A DNA stretch of 59,257 nt from Massilia eburnea (GCF_009720745.1 NZ_WNKX01000027.1:1-59257); one strand, 5' to 3'. Counted from the stretch's first letter, positions 32,465-41,330 are shown. The notes: generated from the letters alone by a model not told the origin. Numbers and translations: made by a program.

Positions 32465-33838
32465 TTATTTGGTTTCCCAGCGAAACACCAAACGATGCTC
32501 TGGACTGGAGCTCAATTTATGACAATCCATGCCGACACCGGCTGCATAGAGAATATGGCCGGGGATGGATACCATCGGCAGGCGCTCGCGCTCCCAGGCC
32601 GGGATGCCAAGGGTCTGGTAATGCTGCTTGAGGGTGCGCGTGGGGCGGTTGCGTGCGGGCTTGAGCTTTTCGCCACCTTTGCGCAGCTCGATCGTGAGCA
32701 TTTGCTGGCGCAGCCAGTCGGGGTCGAGGCCTAGCGGCGCCAGTTCAAAGTGCAGCGTGCCGCCGAATTCGGGGAAGTCGATACTGCCCTCCCCGTTCCA
32801 GCGGAAATGCTTTTGCTGCTCGGCGTCGGCTTCGGGCTTGCGCGGCACGAGGTAGAGGCGGTCGCGGTGGCGGCGCACCTCGCAGTCGGGGTGCGTGACT
32901 TTGAGGTTGGCATCGTCGCGGGCCGTCAGGGCCTGCTCCTGCATTTCGGCCAGCCAGCTGGCGGATGGCAGGCGGATGCCGCGTTCGGCGAACCAGTGGC
33001 GCAGGAGGTTGGAAACGCGGTCGGCGCTCAGGGTGCGTACGCGTGCGAGATCGAGGCTGGCTGCCGGATCGGCGCCTGCGCCAACCGTTGCCGCGGCCCG
33101 GGGATCGGTGCCGGCGGGCGCAATGCAGGCGCGCAGGTCTTCGGCGGCTTGCTCGGTCAGCAGGCGCTGGGCGGATTGGGCGTGGCGCGCGCTGCGGGCG
33201 AAGCGTTCCTGGTAACCGGGGAAGGCTTCGGCCAGGCGCGGCATCACGTCGTGGCGCAGGGCGTTGCGGGCGTAGCGGGTGTCGGCGTTGGATTCGTCTT
33301 CGATGTGGGCGATGGCGTTTTCGCGCACGTATGCTTCGAGGTCGGCGCGGCTGGCTTGCAGCAGCGGGCGCGCCAGCAGCACGTCCGGGGTGCCGAGCAG
33401 CGTTGGGGCGCGGTTGAAGGCGTCCATGCCGGACATCCCGGCGGGGCCGGCGCCGCGCAGCAGCTGCAGCAGGATGGTTTCGGCCTGGTCGTCCAGGTGG
33501 TGGGCGGTCAGGAGCAGGTGTACTTTGTGCTCGATGCATAGCTCGCCGAGGGCGGCGTAGCGGGCTTTGCGGGCGGACGCTTCGCTGCGGCTGTCCAGGA
33601 TGACGCGGCGGGCGGCGAAGGTGATGCCTTTGCGTTCGCACTCTTTACGGCAGTGGGACTCCCAGGCGTCGGCGTTGGGGCTCAGGCCGTGGTGGATGTG
33701 GAAGGCGTAGAGCTTGCGGCCGCTTTCGGCTGCGAGGTGCAGCAAGGCGGTGCTGTCGAGGCCTCCGCTGTAGGCGATGGCGATCGGGCCGGGCGGGAGC
33801 TGGACGAGGGAGTGCTGGAGGATTTCTTGGGCGCGCAT
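32465..33838 (-). CDS. tilS: tRNA(Ile)-lysidine synthase
   Basis: A 457-residue cytosolic enzyme that attaches lysine to C34 of the AUA-reading tRNA-Ile using ATP, changing its decoding and charging. The PP-loop is Ser24-Gly-Gly-Leu-Asp-Ser29. The catalytic LTAHHLDDQAETILLQLLRG stretch and the C-terminal TilS domains (ending in RFRW-type VFRWETK) are present. Essential in most bacteria. It lies between accA and lysC; repeat element copy A occupies the gap before its start. Confidence 0.95.
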   Translation of the reverse strand: MRAQEILQHSLVQLPPGPIAIAYSGGLDSTALLHLAAESGRKLYAFHIHHGLSPNADAWESHCRKECERKGITFAARRVILDSRSEASARKARYAALGELCIEHKVHLLLTAHHLDDQAETILLQLLRGAGPAGMSGMDAFNRAPTLLGTPDVLLARPLLQASRADLEAYVRENAIAHIEDESNADTRYARNALRHDVMPRLAEAFPGYQERFARSARHAQSAQRLLTEQAAEDLRACIAPAGTDPRAAATVGAGADPAASLDLARVRTLSADRVSNLLRHWFAERGIRLPSASWLAEMQEQALTARDDANLKVTHPDCEVRRHRDRLYLVPRKPEADAEQQKHFRWNGEGSIDFPEFGGTLHFELAPLGLDPDWLRQQMLTIELRKGGEKLKPARNRPTRTLKQHYQTLGIPAWERERLPMVSIPGHILYAAGVGMDCHKLSSSPEHRLVFRWETK

Positions 33839-33846
33839 ACGTTCTT

Positions 33847-33960
33847 AAACCCGGTAGATCAGGGTCAGACCCAAGGGTCTGACCCGACCGGCGGCGGCCG
33901 CGTGATGAGGGTCTGACGGGGACGCCGAGTCCCTTGGGTCTGACCCAGGTTTACCGGGTT
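33847..33960. repeat. Repeat element copy A (GGGTCAGACCC hairpins, AACCCGGTA ends)
   Basis: A 114-base element with imperfect terminal inverted repeats (AACCCGGTA... against ...TACCGGGTT; about 22 of 25 bases pair). It contains the hairpin GGGTCAGACCC-AA-GGGTCTGACCC at 33862-33885 and another GGGTCTGACCC at 33936-33946. It fills the gap between tilS and accA and ends four bases from the accA stop codon. A related copy is at 51135-51261. Confidence 0.75.
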
Positions 33961-33964
33961 CTAT

Positions 33965-34939
33965 TTATTCGGAAGCAGTGGTCTCTTTGAACTTGCCGTA
34001 GCTCATCAGCTTTTCGTGACGGGCAGCCAGCAGGTCCTTGGTCTTCACGCCCTGGAACTGGCGCAGCGAATCAGCCAGCGCGCGCTTCAGCATCTTGGCC
34101 ATTTCCTTTGGATCGCGGTGGGCGCCGCCCAGCGGTTCATTGATGATCTTGTCGACCAGGCCCATCGCCTTCAGGCGGTGCGCCGTCAGGCCCAGTGCTT
34201 CAGCCGCATCGGATGCGCGCTCGGAAGTCTTCCACAGGATCGATGCGCAGCCTTCAGGCGAAATCACCGAATAAGTTGCGTATTGCAGCATCAGCACGGA
34301 GTCGCCCACGGCAATCGCCAGTGCGCCGCCGGAGCCGCCTTCGCCGATGATGGTGGCGATCAGCGGCACTTTCAGTTCCGCCATCACGTACAGATTGTGG
34401 CCGATCGCTTCCGACTGGCCGCGCTCTTCCGCGTCGATGCCAGGGAATGCACCCGGGGTGTCAACGAAGGTGAAGATAGGCAGGTTGAACTTTTCGGCCA
34501 GCTTCATCAGGCGCATGGCCTTGCGGTAGCCTTCCGGCTTCGGCATGCCGAAGTTGCGCATGGCGCGCTCTTTGGTGTCGCGGCCCTTCTGGTGGCCGAT
34601 CACCATGCATGGCTGGCCGTTGAAACGGGCAAAGCCGCCGACGATGGACTGGTCGTCCGCGTAGGCGCGGTCGCCGTGCAGTTCGTGGAAGTCGGTGAAG
34701 ATTTCGTTCACGTAGTCCATAGTGTATGGACGTTGTGGGTGGCGGGCGATTTGGGAAACTTGCCAAGGAGTCAACTTGGCGTAAATATCTTTGGTCAGCT
34801 GTTGGCTCTTCTTGGCCAGGCGGTCGATTTCTTCGGAAATGTCGACGGCCGAGTCGTCTTGTACGAAACGCAGCTCTTCAATCTTGGAATCCAGTTCCGC
34901 GATAGGTTGCTCAAAATTGAGGAAAGTCGTTTTAATCAT
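33965..34939 (-). CDS. accA: Acetyl-CoA carboxylase carboxyltransferase subunit alpha
   Basis: A 324-residue subunit of cytosolic acetyl-CoA carboxylase, which moves carboxyl from biotin to acetyl-CoA to make malonyl-CoA for fatty acids. Family blocks include LNFEQPIAELDSKIEELR at the start, PEGYRKAMRLMKLAEKF and the oxyanion-type GEGGSGGALAIAVGDSVLML. The length matches the E. coli protein. GGAGG precedes the ATG. It lies between the DNA glycosylase gene and tilS, with a repeat element abutting its stop. Confidence 0.96.
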   Translation of the reverse strand: MIKTTFLNFEQPIAELDSKIEELRFVQDDSAVDISEEIDRLAKKSQQLTKDIYAKLTPWQVSQIARHPQRPYTMDYVNEIFTDFHELHGDRAYADDQSIVGGFARFNGQPCMVIGHQKGRDTKERAMRNFGMPKPEGYRKAMRLMKLAEKFNLPIFTFVDTPGAFPGIDAEERGQSEAIGHNLYVMAELKVPLIATIIGEGGSGGALAIAVGDSVLMLQYATYSVISPEGCASILWKTSERASDAAEALGLTAHRLKAMGLVDKIINEPLGGAHRDPKEMAKMLKRALADSLRQFQGVKTKDLLAARHEKLMSYGKFKETTASE

Positions 34940-35006
34940 TGTACCTCCAAGGTGTTTTTTGCTTCATCGACAACCTTGCTTTTGGCGGTGCCGATGAGAT
35001 TTTGCG

Positions 35007-35654
35007 CTATTTTACCGGAACCGGATCCAGGCTACGCCATAAATACCAGGTGGCGACCGTCCGGAAGGGTTCCCAGTTGGCCGAAACCTCGCGCGCATCG
35101 CTGCGCGACACGGGTTCCCCGGAAAAATAATTCTGGCTGATCCCACTGATCAGCCGGCTGTCGTCAAGCGGCAGCACGTTGGGTCGGAGCAGATTAAATA
35201 TCAAAAACATCTCCGCTGTCCAGCGAGTAATGCCGCGGATCTGAACCAGTTCGGAAATGACTGCTTCGTCGTCCATCTGCGCCCATTGGGCGGCGTGGAC
35301 CTTCTTGTTTTTGAAATGGTCGGCCAGATCCAGGATGTATTCGGCCTTGCGTTTGGACAGGCCGCAGCCCGCCAAAGCGGGGGCGCCGGCTTTTTGCACC
35401 GCGGCCGGGGTGAATTTTGGGCAGGTCTCCAGCAGCTTGGCCCACGCCGCATTGGCGACCTGGGTCGTGACCTGCTGGTTGACGATGGCGCGTGCCAGGG
35501 TGATGAACGGGTCGTCGTGGCCGACCAGGTGCAGGTCGCCGAATTGGGGAATCAGGCGGTTCATGATGCGGTCGCGCTTCATGAGCTCTGCCTTGGCTTC
35601 TTCCCAATACGGTGGCACCGGGGCCATTTCCCCGTTTTCCCTGGTTAGGACCAT
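35007..35654 (-). CDS. DNA-3-methyladenine glycosylase (AlkA-like, HhH-GPD)
   Basis: A 215-residue base-excision-repair enzyme. The helix-hairpin-helix (LVQIRGITRWTAEMFLIF) is followed by the catalytic aspartate region LPLDDSRLISGI, the order seen in AlkA-type glycosylases that remove alkylated purines. There is no N-terminal TBP-like domain, so it is the short form. The ATG at 35654 overlaps the cysS stop by one base (TAATG), implying translational coupling. Neighbour order is conserved in related betaproteobacteria. Confidence 0.9.
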   Translation of the reverse strand: MVLTRENGEMAPVPPYWEEAKAELMKRDRIMNRLIPQFGDLHLVGHDDPFITLARAIVNQQVTTQVANAAWAKLLETCPKFTPAAVQKAGAPALAGCGLSKRKAEYILDLADHFKNKKVHAAQWAQMDDEAVISELVQIRGITRWTAEMFLIFNLLRPNVLPLDDSRLISGISQNYFSGEPVSRSDAREVSANWEPFRTVATWYLWRSLDPVPVK

Positions 35655-37051
35655 TACGCGCGGCGCCAGTTCGTGGTGCCGTCAGGCTTGTCTTCGAGGA
35701 CGATGCCGGCTGCCAGCAAGTCGGCGCGGACCTTGTCGGCGGTGGCGAAGTCGCGCGATTTCTTGGCTGCGGCGCGGGTGGCGATGGCGGCTTCGATTGC
35801 CGCTTCATCCATGCCCTCGCCTGCTGCGCCTTGCGGGGCGGCCTTGCGGTATTCCTCGGGGCTGCGTTCCAGCAGGCCCAGGACGGCGGCCAGGCCTTTC
35901 AGCTGGCGCACGGCGACCGGCGACTTGGTCTTGTTGATTTCGGATGCCAGGTCGAACAAGACCGAGACGGCGATAGGGGTGTTGAAATCGTCATCCATCG
36001 CTTCGGCGAAGCGCTTGGCGTTGTCTTCATTCCAGTCCAGCGGCTGGCCGTCGCCTTCCACGCCATCCAGTGCGGTGTACAGGCGGTTCAGCGCGCCGCG
36101 CGCATCGTCCAGGTGCACGTCCGAGTAGTTCAATGGGCTACGGTAGTGGGCGCGCAGGATGAAGAAGCGCACGACTTCGGCGTCGAACTGCTTCAGCACT
36201 TCGCGGATGGTGAAGAAATTGCCCAGCGACTTGGACATCTTCTCGCCGTCCACGCGCACAAAGCCGTTGTGGATCCAGTAATTGGCCAGAGTCTTGCCGG
36301 ATGCGCCTTCCGACTGGGCGATTTCGTTTTCGTGGTGCGGGAATTGCAGGTCCGCGCCGCCGCCGTGAATGTCGAAGGTCTCGCCCAGCAAAGCGCAGGA
36401 CATGGCGGAGCACTCGATGTGCCAGCCAGGGCGGCCCTTACCCCACTTGGAATCCCACTTCACTTCTTCCGGCTCGGATTCCTTGGCGGACTTCCACAGC
36501 ACGAAGTCGAGCGGATCGCGCTTGCCGGTGTTGACGTCCACGCGCTCGCCGGCGCGCAGGTCGTCCAGCGATTTGCCGGACAGCTTGCCGTAGCCTTCGA
36601 ACTGGCGCACGGCGTAGTTAACGTCGCCGTCGGCGGCCTTGTAGGCCAGGTCCTTGGCTTCCAGCTTCTCGATAATGCCCAGCATTTGCGGCACGTACTG
36701 GGTCGCTTTCGGCACGTCGGTCGGCTCGAGGATGCCTAGGGCGGCGCAATCCTCTTCCATATATTTGATGAAGCGGCCGGTCAGTTGGCCGATCGTTTCA
36801 TTGTTCTCGACCGCGCGCTTGATGATCTTGTCGTCGATGTCCGTGATATTGCGCGCGTAGCGCACGTCGTAGCCCGATGCCTTCAGCCAGCGGTAGATGA
36901 CGTCGAACGCCATCAACATGCGGCCGTGGCCCACGTGGCAGTAGTCGTAGACGGTCATGCCACAGACATACATCCGGACCTTGCCCGCATCAATGGGTTT
37001 GAACGACTGCTTTTCGCGCGCCAGCGTGTTGTAAATCTTTAAATTGCTCAT
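35654..37051 (-). CDS. cysS: Cysteinyl-tRNA synthetase
   Basis: A 465-residue class I synthetase charging tRNA-Cys. It has the zinc and cysteine-binding Cys30 (YVCGMTVYD), the HIGH-type motif HVGH at 39-42, and KMSKS at 271-275. MSNLKIYNTLAREKQSFKPI is the standard N-terminus, which fixes the start at 37051. It is first in the co-directional block leading to lysC and is divergent from ppiA. Confidence 0.97.
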   Translation of the reverse strand: MSNLKIYNTLAREKQSFKPIDAGKVRMYVCGMTVYDYCHVGHGRMLMAFDVIYRWLKASGYDVRYARNITDIDDKIIKRAVENNETIGQLTGRFIKYMEEDCAALGILEPTDVPKATQYVPQMLGIIEKLEAKDLAYKAADGDVNYAVRQFEGYGKLSGKSLDDLRAGERVDVNTGKRDPLDFVLWKSAKESEPEEVKWDSKWGKGRPGWHIECSAMSCALLGETFDIHGGGADLQFPHHENEIAQSEGASGKTLANYWIHNGFVRVDGEKMSKSLGNFFTIREVLKQFDAEVVRFFILRAHYRSPLNYSDVHLDDARGALNRLYTALDGVEGDGQPLDWNEDNAKRFAEAMDDDFNTPIAVSVLFDLASEINKTKSPVAVRQLKGLAAVLGLLERSPEEYRKAAPQGAAGEGMDEAAIEAAIATRAAAKKSRDFATADKVRADLLAAGIVLEDKPDGTTNWRRA

Positions 37052-37208
37052 CGGACTAGAAGTAAACGGGGCTCGGGTGCGAAACACCTGGGGCGTCGCA
37101 CCAAAAGCTCGGCATTGTTACAGGGGATTTGTCTACCCTTTGTTATAGTTCTATTTTGTTAGAATGGAACGTCTGCCGAAGTATAGCACTGAAAAAAAGG
37201 AAACCAGA

Positions 37209-37889
37209 ATGCAGAAGAAATGGACCGCCCTGCTCGCCGGCCTGCTGATTGCCGGTGCCGCAGCCGCTGCCGAGAACCCGCAAGTATCGATCAAGACCAA
37301 CCTGGGCGAGATCATCGTAGAGCTGAACCAGGAAAAGGCGCCGATCTCCACCGCCAACTTCCTGGCCTATGTAAAAAGCGACTTCTATAAGGACACCATT
37401 TTCCACCGCGTGATCAATGGCTTCATGGTGCAGGGCGGCGGCTATACGGTCGACCTGAAATCCAAACAGCCGCTGCGCCCGACCATCAAGAGCGAAGAAA
37501 AGAACGGCCTGTCCAACGTGGCCTACTCCCTCGCCATGGCGCGCATGGACAATCCGGACTCCGCCCAGTCGCAATGGTTCATCAACGTGGTGGACAACAT
37601 CGGCCTCGATTATCCGAACGCCAAGGGCCATGGCTACACCGTGTTCGGTAAGGTCATCCAGGGCAAGGAGACCGTCGACAAGATCAAAGTACTGCTGGTG
37701 GACGACAAGCCTGGCTTCCAGAACGTGCCCGTTCATCCGGTTGTGATCAAATCGGCCACGGTGCTCAAGAAGCGCATCGTGGTGCCGGAGCCGGTACCGC
37801 CAGCCCCTGTCGTGGAGCCCGCACCTGCTCCCGAACCAGCCCCGGTACAGGAGCCCGCTCCTGCCCAGCAGCCGGAACCTGTAAAATAA
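37209..37889 (+). CDS. ppiA: Periplasmic peptidyl-prolyl isomerase (cyclophilin, PpiA type) with Pro-rich tail
   Basis: A 226-residue cyclophilin catalysing cis/trans proline isomerisation during protein folding. The signal peptide (MQKKWTALLAGLLIAGAAAA) directs export. The core has the family motifs DTIFHRVINGFMVQGGGY and SQWFINVVDN. After about residue 190 it carries an unusual tail of repeated Pro-Ala-Pro/Glu-Pro units to the C-terminus, probably a flexible spacer. AAGGA precedes the ATG at 37209. It is the first gene of a ppiA-ppiB-lpxH unit. Confidence 0.92.
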   Translation: MQKKWTALLAGLLIAGAAAAAENPQVSIKTNLGEIIVELNQEKAPISTANFLAYVKSDFYKDTIFHRVINGFMVQGGGYTVDLKSKQPLRPTIKSEEKNGLSNVAYSLAMARMDNPDSAQSQWFINVVDNIGLDYPNAKGHGYTVFGKVIQGKETVDKIKVLLVDDKPGFQNVPVHPVVIKSATVLKKRIVVPEPVPPAPVVEPAPAPEPAPVQEPAPAQQPEPVK

Positions 37890-37920
37890 CGCTTTTTTAG
37901 AAACACAAAAGGACAACAAG

Positions 37921-38412
37921 ATGACCACCATCACCATTACCACCAACAAAGGCACCATCGTTGCCGAGCTGGACGCAGAGAAGGCGCCTAAGACCGTCGA
38001 GAATTTCCTGCACTACGTGAACGCTGGCCACTACAACAACACGATCTTCCACCGCGTGATCGATGGTTTCATGATCCAGGGCGGCGGTTTCGAGCCAGGC
38101 ATGAAGCAGAAGCCAGCCGACAAGACCGTGGAAAACGAAGCCAAGAACGGCCTGAAAAACGAGCCATACACCCTGGCCATGGCACGCACCTCGGCTCCTC
38201 ACTCCGCATCGGCCCAGTTCTTCATCAACGTGAAGAACAACTCCTTCCTGGACTACCCAGGCCAGGACGGCTGGGGCTACGCCGTATTCGGCAAAGTCAC
38301 CCAGGGCACCGAAGTCGTGGACGCGATCAAGGGCGTGAAGACCACCCGTTCCGGCATGTTCGCTGACGTTCCAGCGGAAGACGTCATCATCGAATCGATC
38401 GTAGCGGCCTAA
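37921..38412 (+). CDS. ppiB: Cytoplasmic peptidyl-prolyl isomerase B (cyclophilin)
   Basis: A 163-residue cyclophilin without a signal peptide. It has the canonical NTIFHRVIDGFMIQGGGFEP and SAQFFINVKNN motifs that form the proline-binding cleft. It acts on cytosolic folding substrates. It lies 31 bases after ppiA, of which it is a clear paralogue, and one base before the lpxH start. AAAGGA stands ahead of the ATG. Confidence 0.96.
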   Translation: MTTITITTNKGTIVAELDAEKAPKTVENFLHYVNAGHYNNTIFHRVIDGFMIQGGGFEPGMKQKPADKTVENEAKNGLKNEPYTLAMARTSAPHSASAQFFINVKNNSFLDYPGQDGWGYAVFGKVTQGTEVVDAIKGVKTTRSGMFADVPAEDVIIESIVAA

Positions 38413-38413
38413 A

Positions 38414-39151
38414 TTGATCCTTTTCGTATCAGACCTGCATTTGCAACCGGCGCGGCCGGTGCTGACGGAAGCGTTCCTGCGCTTCCTCGACGAATATGCG
38501 CTGGGCGCAAAGCAGCTCTACCTGCTGGGCGATATCTTTGAATATTGGTTGGGCGACGACGCCATGTCGGAGCCCTTCAACCAGCAGATCCTGTCCGCCC
38601 TGCGCCGCGTCAGCGACGCGGGCGTGCAGTTGTTCTGGATCGCGGGCAACCGCGACTTCCTGGTCGGCGAACAATTCGCCGCCGCAGCGGGCATGACCCT
38701 GCTGCCGGAAACCTGGGTGATCGACGCCTACGGCCAGCGCATCGTGCTGCTCCATGGCGATGCCCAGTGCACCAAAGACGTGAAATACATGGCCTTCCGC
38801 GCGCAGGCGCGCAACCCGGCATGGCAGCAGCAGCTTCTGTCCCTGCCGCTGGAGCAGCGCAAGCAGATCGCTGCCGGCATGCGCGAGCAGAGCAAGGCGG
38901 GCCACGCCGAAAAGTCCTACGAAATCATGGATGTGACACCGGAGGCGATCGCCGACGTGTTCAAGGAAACCGGCACGTCCATCATGATCCACGGCCATAC
39001 CCACCGCCCTGCACTGCATGAGGTAGACGGCACCCGCCGCTACGTGCTGCCGGACTGGGAACCGGAATCCTCGCCTCCACGCGGCGGCTGGATCTCCATC
39101 GGCGAAGACGGCGCCATCGTTCGCCACGCACTTGACGGCACCATGCTCTAA
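38414..39151 (+). CDS. lpxH: UDP-2,3-diacylglucosamine diphosphatase
   Basis: A 245-residue peripheral membrane phosphoesterase hydrolysing UDP-2,3-diacylglucosamine to lipid X in lipid A synthesis. All calcineurin-type metal motifs are visible: DLHL (Asp7, His9), GDIFEYWLGDD, GNRDFLVG, HGD and HGHTHRP. The start is TTG at 38414, one base after the ppiB stop, with only a weak ribosome binding site, consistent with translational coupling. The last four bases overlap the convergent DUF6928-like gene. Confidence 0.95.
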   Translation: MILFVSDLHLQPARPVLTEAFLRFLDEYALGAKQLYLLGDIFEYWLGDDAMSEPFNQQILSALRRVSDAGVQLFWIAGNRDFLVGEQFAAAAGMTLLPETWVIDAYGQRIVLLHGDAQCTKDVKYMAFRAQARNPAWQQQLLSLPLEQRKQIAAGMREQSKAGHAEKSYEIMDVTPEAIADVFKETGTSIMIHGHTHRPALHEVDGTRRYVLPDWEPESSPPRGGWISIGEDGAIVRHALDGTML

Positions 39152-39789
39152 AAGAGCTTCCACCATGGCTTTTTCGTGAAAGCCATGAGTGGGATTGTGT
39201 CGGGGTCCAGCATTTCCCCTTCGTTGTAGCCTTCCAGCTGGTAGCCAAACAATTCGCCCAGCGCGGCCTCCCCCATTTCGAGCGGATGGAAGGGCAGCGG
39301 GTATTCGTCAGTGTCCTCTTCCGGATCGACAGCGGGGCGCTCGCCATTCCAGAAGGGCGTCTCGAACGCGCGCCGCGCTCCGAGGTCTTGAATGACGCCG
39401 CTTTCAGGCGATACGCTCAGTGAGCGCAGCCACCCCCCATCCTTCCATACCCCGTATGCAAACCAGTCCACCACGCTATGCATCAAGTGCATGTAGACCA
39501 TACGGCCTTGCGCAAATTCGAGGAAACGCTTGTCGGTCTGCGTGGGATAATCGATCGCTAGTTCGCCAGCCGCGATGATCGTAAGGCCGGGGAAGCAGGC
39601 TGCCAGCACCTTGCCGTCACGTGGGCAGGCGTTGGCCAGGCTCTCATCTTCCGCCGCGATATAGCGGTCTGTGGGGAATAGCTGCCGCACCATCGCTGCG
39701 CTGGCTTCCCGGTCGAGCTTCGGTCCCGAACGCAGGATTTCTGCCGGGTCGCCTTCGGCATACATCATCAGCCAAGTCTTCGCGCCCAT
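39148..39789 (-). CDS. DUF6928-like hypothetical protein
   Basis: A 213-residue soluble protein beginning MGAKTWLMMYAEGDPAEIL, which resembles the DUF6928 family start; function unknown. The C-terminal half is rich in acidic and aromatic residues (EEDTDEYPLPFHPLEMGE). The ATG at 39789 is chosen because it lies two bases after the stop of the upstream membrane-protein gene and has AAGGG just before it. The two genes are probably one transcript. Confidence 0.68.
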   Translation of the reverse strand: MGAKTWLMMYAEGDPAEILRSGPKLDREASAAMVRQLFPTDRYIAAEDESLANACPRDGKVLAACFPGLTIIAAGELAIDYPTQTDKRFLEFAQGRMVYMHLMHSVVDWFAYGVWKDGGWLRSLSVSPESGVIQDLGARRAFETPFWNGERPAVDPEEDTDEYPLPFHPLEMGEAALGELFGYQLEGYNEGEMLDPDTIPLMAFTKKPWWKLF

Positions 39790-39791
39790 GC

Positions 39792-40256
39792 TTAACCCTT
39801 GTGTACCCATTTGAATAAACTGCCGCGGCGGTATAGCCTCCACAGCGTTACGCAGCTGATACCGAAAAGTAGCATCCAACAGCCGGTGGCGATGATGCCG
39901 CCGATCTCCGCCCGGGTCGAGAACACGAATACCCAGCAATACAGAAAATAAGCCGAGACAAAAGAGGCGAAGAAGCAGATGGCTGCCTGGAGCCTGTCTT
40001 TAAGCGCCAGGCAAATGGCCGGCACAAAGAATACGTTGAGAACAGCGAACAAAGCGGAAAGCCCACCAGCTTCGTTTGCCTTGACGTCGTTCCACGCTGC
40101 ACCCGCCAGTTCATAGGCATACAAATGGGTTTCCTTCACCGCGTTTTCGGCGCCGATTTCTGCTTTGGTCGTGCAGCGGGAAAGCGGCAGCACAAAACAG
40201 ACCAGCAACAGAATGGCCGCCACCTTTTTGATAAGAGTTAATGTCTTTGCATTCAT
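39792..40256 (-). CDS. Hypothetical membrane protein, four TM segments
   Basis: A 154-residue protein with four hydrophobic segments (about 10-27, 68-85, 90-113 and 118-137). A cysteine at residue 28 after LLLVCFVLPLSRC could be lipidated but the lipobox is poor. No family is recognised. It is followed closely by the DUF6928-like gene, so they may act together. Function unknown. Confidence 0.62.
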   Translation of the reverse strand: MNAKTLTLIKKVAAILLLVCFVLPLSRCTTKAEIGAENAVKETHLYAYELAGAAWNDVKANEAGGLSALFAVLNVFFVPAICLALKDRLQAAICFFASFVSAYFLYCWVFVFSTRAEIGGIIATGCWMLLFGISCVTLWRLYRRGSLFKWVHKG

Positions 40257-40281
40257 GGTAAAGATATTAACATCGCAACGG

Positions 40282-41223
40282 TTAGTTCAGGTCAAGCATC
40301 CAGGTCTCATTGACCATATCCTTGCCGAATGCGTGGACTGGCTCACTGGCCACAAGTGCGTAACCTTTGCTCTGATAGATCTTCCGCGCTTCCGTCTGCA
40401 GATTCGTGGTCCACAGCTGCATTTTGCGGTAGCCCGCAGCACGCGCGAAGCGATGGCATTCGTCGACCAGGCTGGAACCAAGGCCACAACCTCTCGCGCG
40501 GTCTTCCACCAGGAGGAGACGAAGCTTGGCAACGCCCTCTTCCCCGCTCTTGGCAACCGCGATCGAACCAACCCGCTCGCCGCCCATTTCAGCGATCCAG
40601 CACCGTTCCAGCGCCGGATCGAAATCGCGCTCGAAATCGGCGCAGATCTGCGCAACCAGCGCTTCGAAGCTGCGATCCCAGCCCAATTGCTCGCAGTAGA
40701 ACGCACCATGGCGCCGGGTAATCCACGCCATGTCGCCTTCGCCGTGTTTACGCAGGACGAAAGGCTGCGCGAATTTCATCCCGGCCTGCTTCCCGATCAA
40801 TTCGCGTATCGTCGCCATCGCATCAAGCAAACGAAGTTGATCTGCTTCGCCAAGGCGTGAAAGCATCTCCCCCACCTCTTCACGCGAAGAACGGTCGAGA
40901 GGTTCATACACTTCGCGTCCATGCGCCGTCAGTTGCAGGCTCTTGGAGCGGCCGTCGGTGGCGGACGGTACTTTCTTCAGTAATCCGTCATTCTCAAATT
41001 TGGACACGATGCGGCTAAGGTAGCCGCGGTCCAGCCCAAGGTCCCGGCACAATGCGCTCGAGGCTTGCTCACCATGGTGGGCAAGTTCGTAAAGCACGCG
41101 CGTCTCGGTCAGAGTGAAGGCGCTATGCAGCAGGCCCTCACGCAGCACGCCAATCTGGCGCGTGAAAAAACGGTTGAACGAGCGGACTGCCGCAATGCGG
41201 TCATTCAGGATTGGATTATTCAT
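40282..41223 (-). CDS. MarR-type HTH fused to GNAT acetyltransferase
   Basis: A 313-residue two-domain protein. Residues 1 to about 150 form a MarR winged helix (ETRVLYELAHHGEQASSALC, then DLGLDRGYLSRIVSKFENDG). Residues 160-313 form a GNAT N-acetyltransferase with the acetyl-CoA loop ARGCGLGSSLVDECHRFAR. This fusion is widespread in proteobacteria and is annotated as a bifunctional regulator. A perfect 19-base palindrome 20 bases upstream of the ATG suggests autoregulation. The acetyl acceptor is unknown. Confidence 0.9.
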   Translation of the reverse strand: MNNPILNDRIAAVRSFNRFFTRQIGVLREGLLHSAFTLTETRVLYELAHHGEQASSALCRDLGLDRGYLSRIVSKFENDGLLKKVPSATDGRSKSLQLTAHGREVYEPLDRSSREEVGEMLSRLGEADQLRLLDAMATIRELIGKQAGMKFAQPFVLRKHGEGDMAWITRRHGAFYCEQLGWDRSFEALVAQICADFERDFDPALERCWIAEMGGERVGSIAVAKSGEEGVAKLRLLLVEDRARGCGLGSSLVDECHRFARAAGYRKMQLWTTNLQTEARKIYQSKGYALVASEPVHAFGKDMVNETWMLDLN

Positions 41224-41242
41224 GGAACCAGTCTAGGATTAT

Positions 41243-41261
41243 TTGTTGACTGAGTCAACAA
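41243..41261. promoter_or_regulatory. 19-base perfect palindrome, likely MarR-GNAT operator
   Basis: TTGTTGACT-G-AGTCAACAA, nine-base arms around one base, located 20-38 bases upstream of the MarR-GNAT start. Position and symmetry fit a MarR dimer site overlapping the promoter. Confidence 0.6.
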
Positions 41262-41279
41262 TCAAACCCTTGACGACAT

Positions 41280-41295
41280 TGTGACAGTTGTCACA
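41280..41295. promoter_or_regulatory. Palindrome before blaI (BlaI operator or CRP-like site)
   Basis: TGTGACA-GT-TGTCACA is perfectly symmetrical and ends 35 bases before the blaI start. A related half-site GTCACA lies at 41310-41315. It may be the BlaI repressor operator. It also fits the CRP core TGTGA-N6-TCACA exactly, so a CRP-type activator is an alternative. Confidence 0.55.
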
Positions 41296-41330
41296 TACTC
41301 TCGCCATTCGTCACAAGATTCTTTTCCACC

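Noticed and set aside
37120..37208. Sigma-70 promoter for ppiA
   Set aside because: TAGAAT at 37160 has no -35 at acceptable spacing (nearest candidates give 14 or 25 bases).
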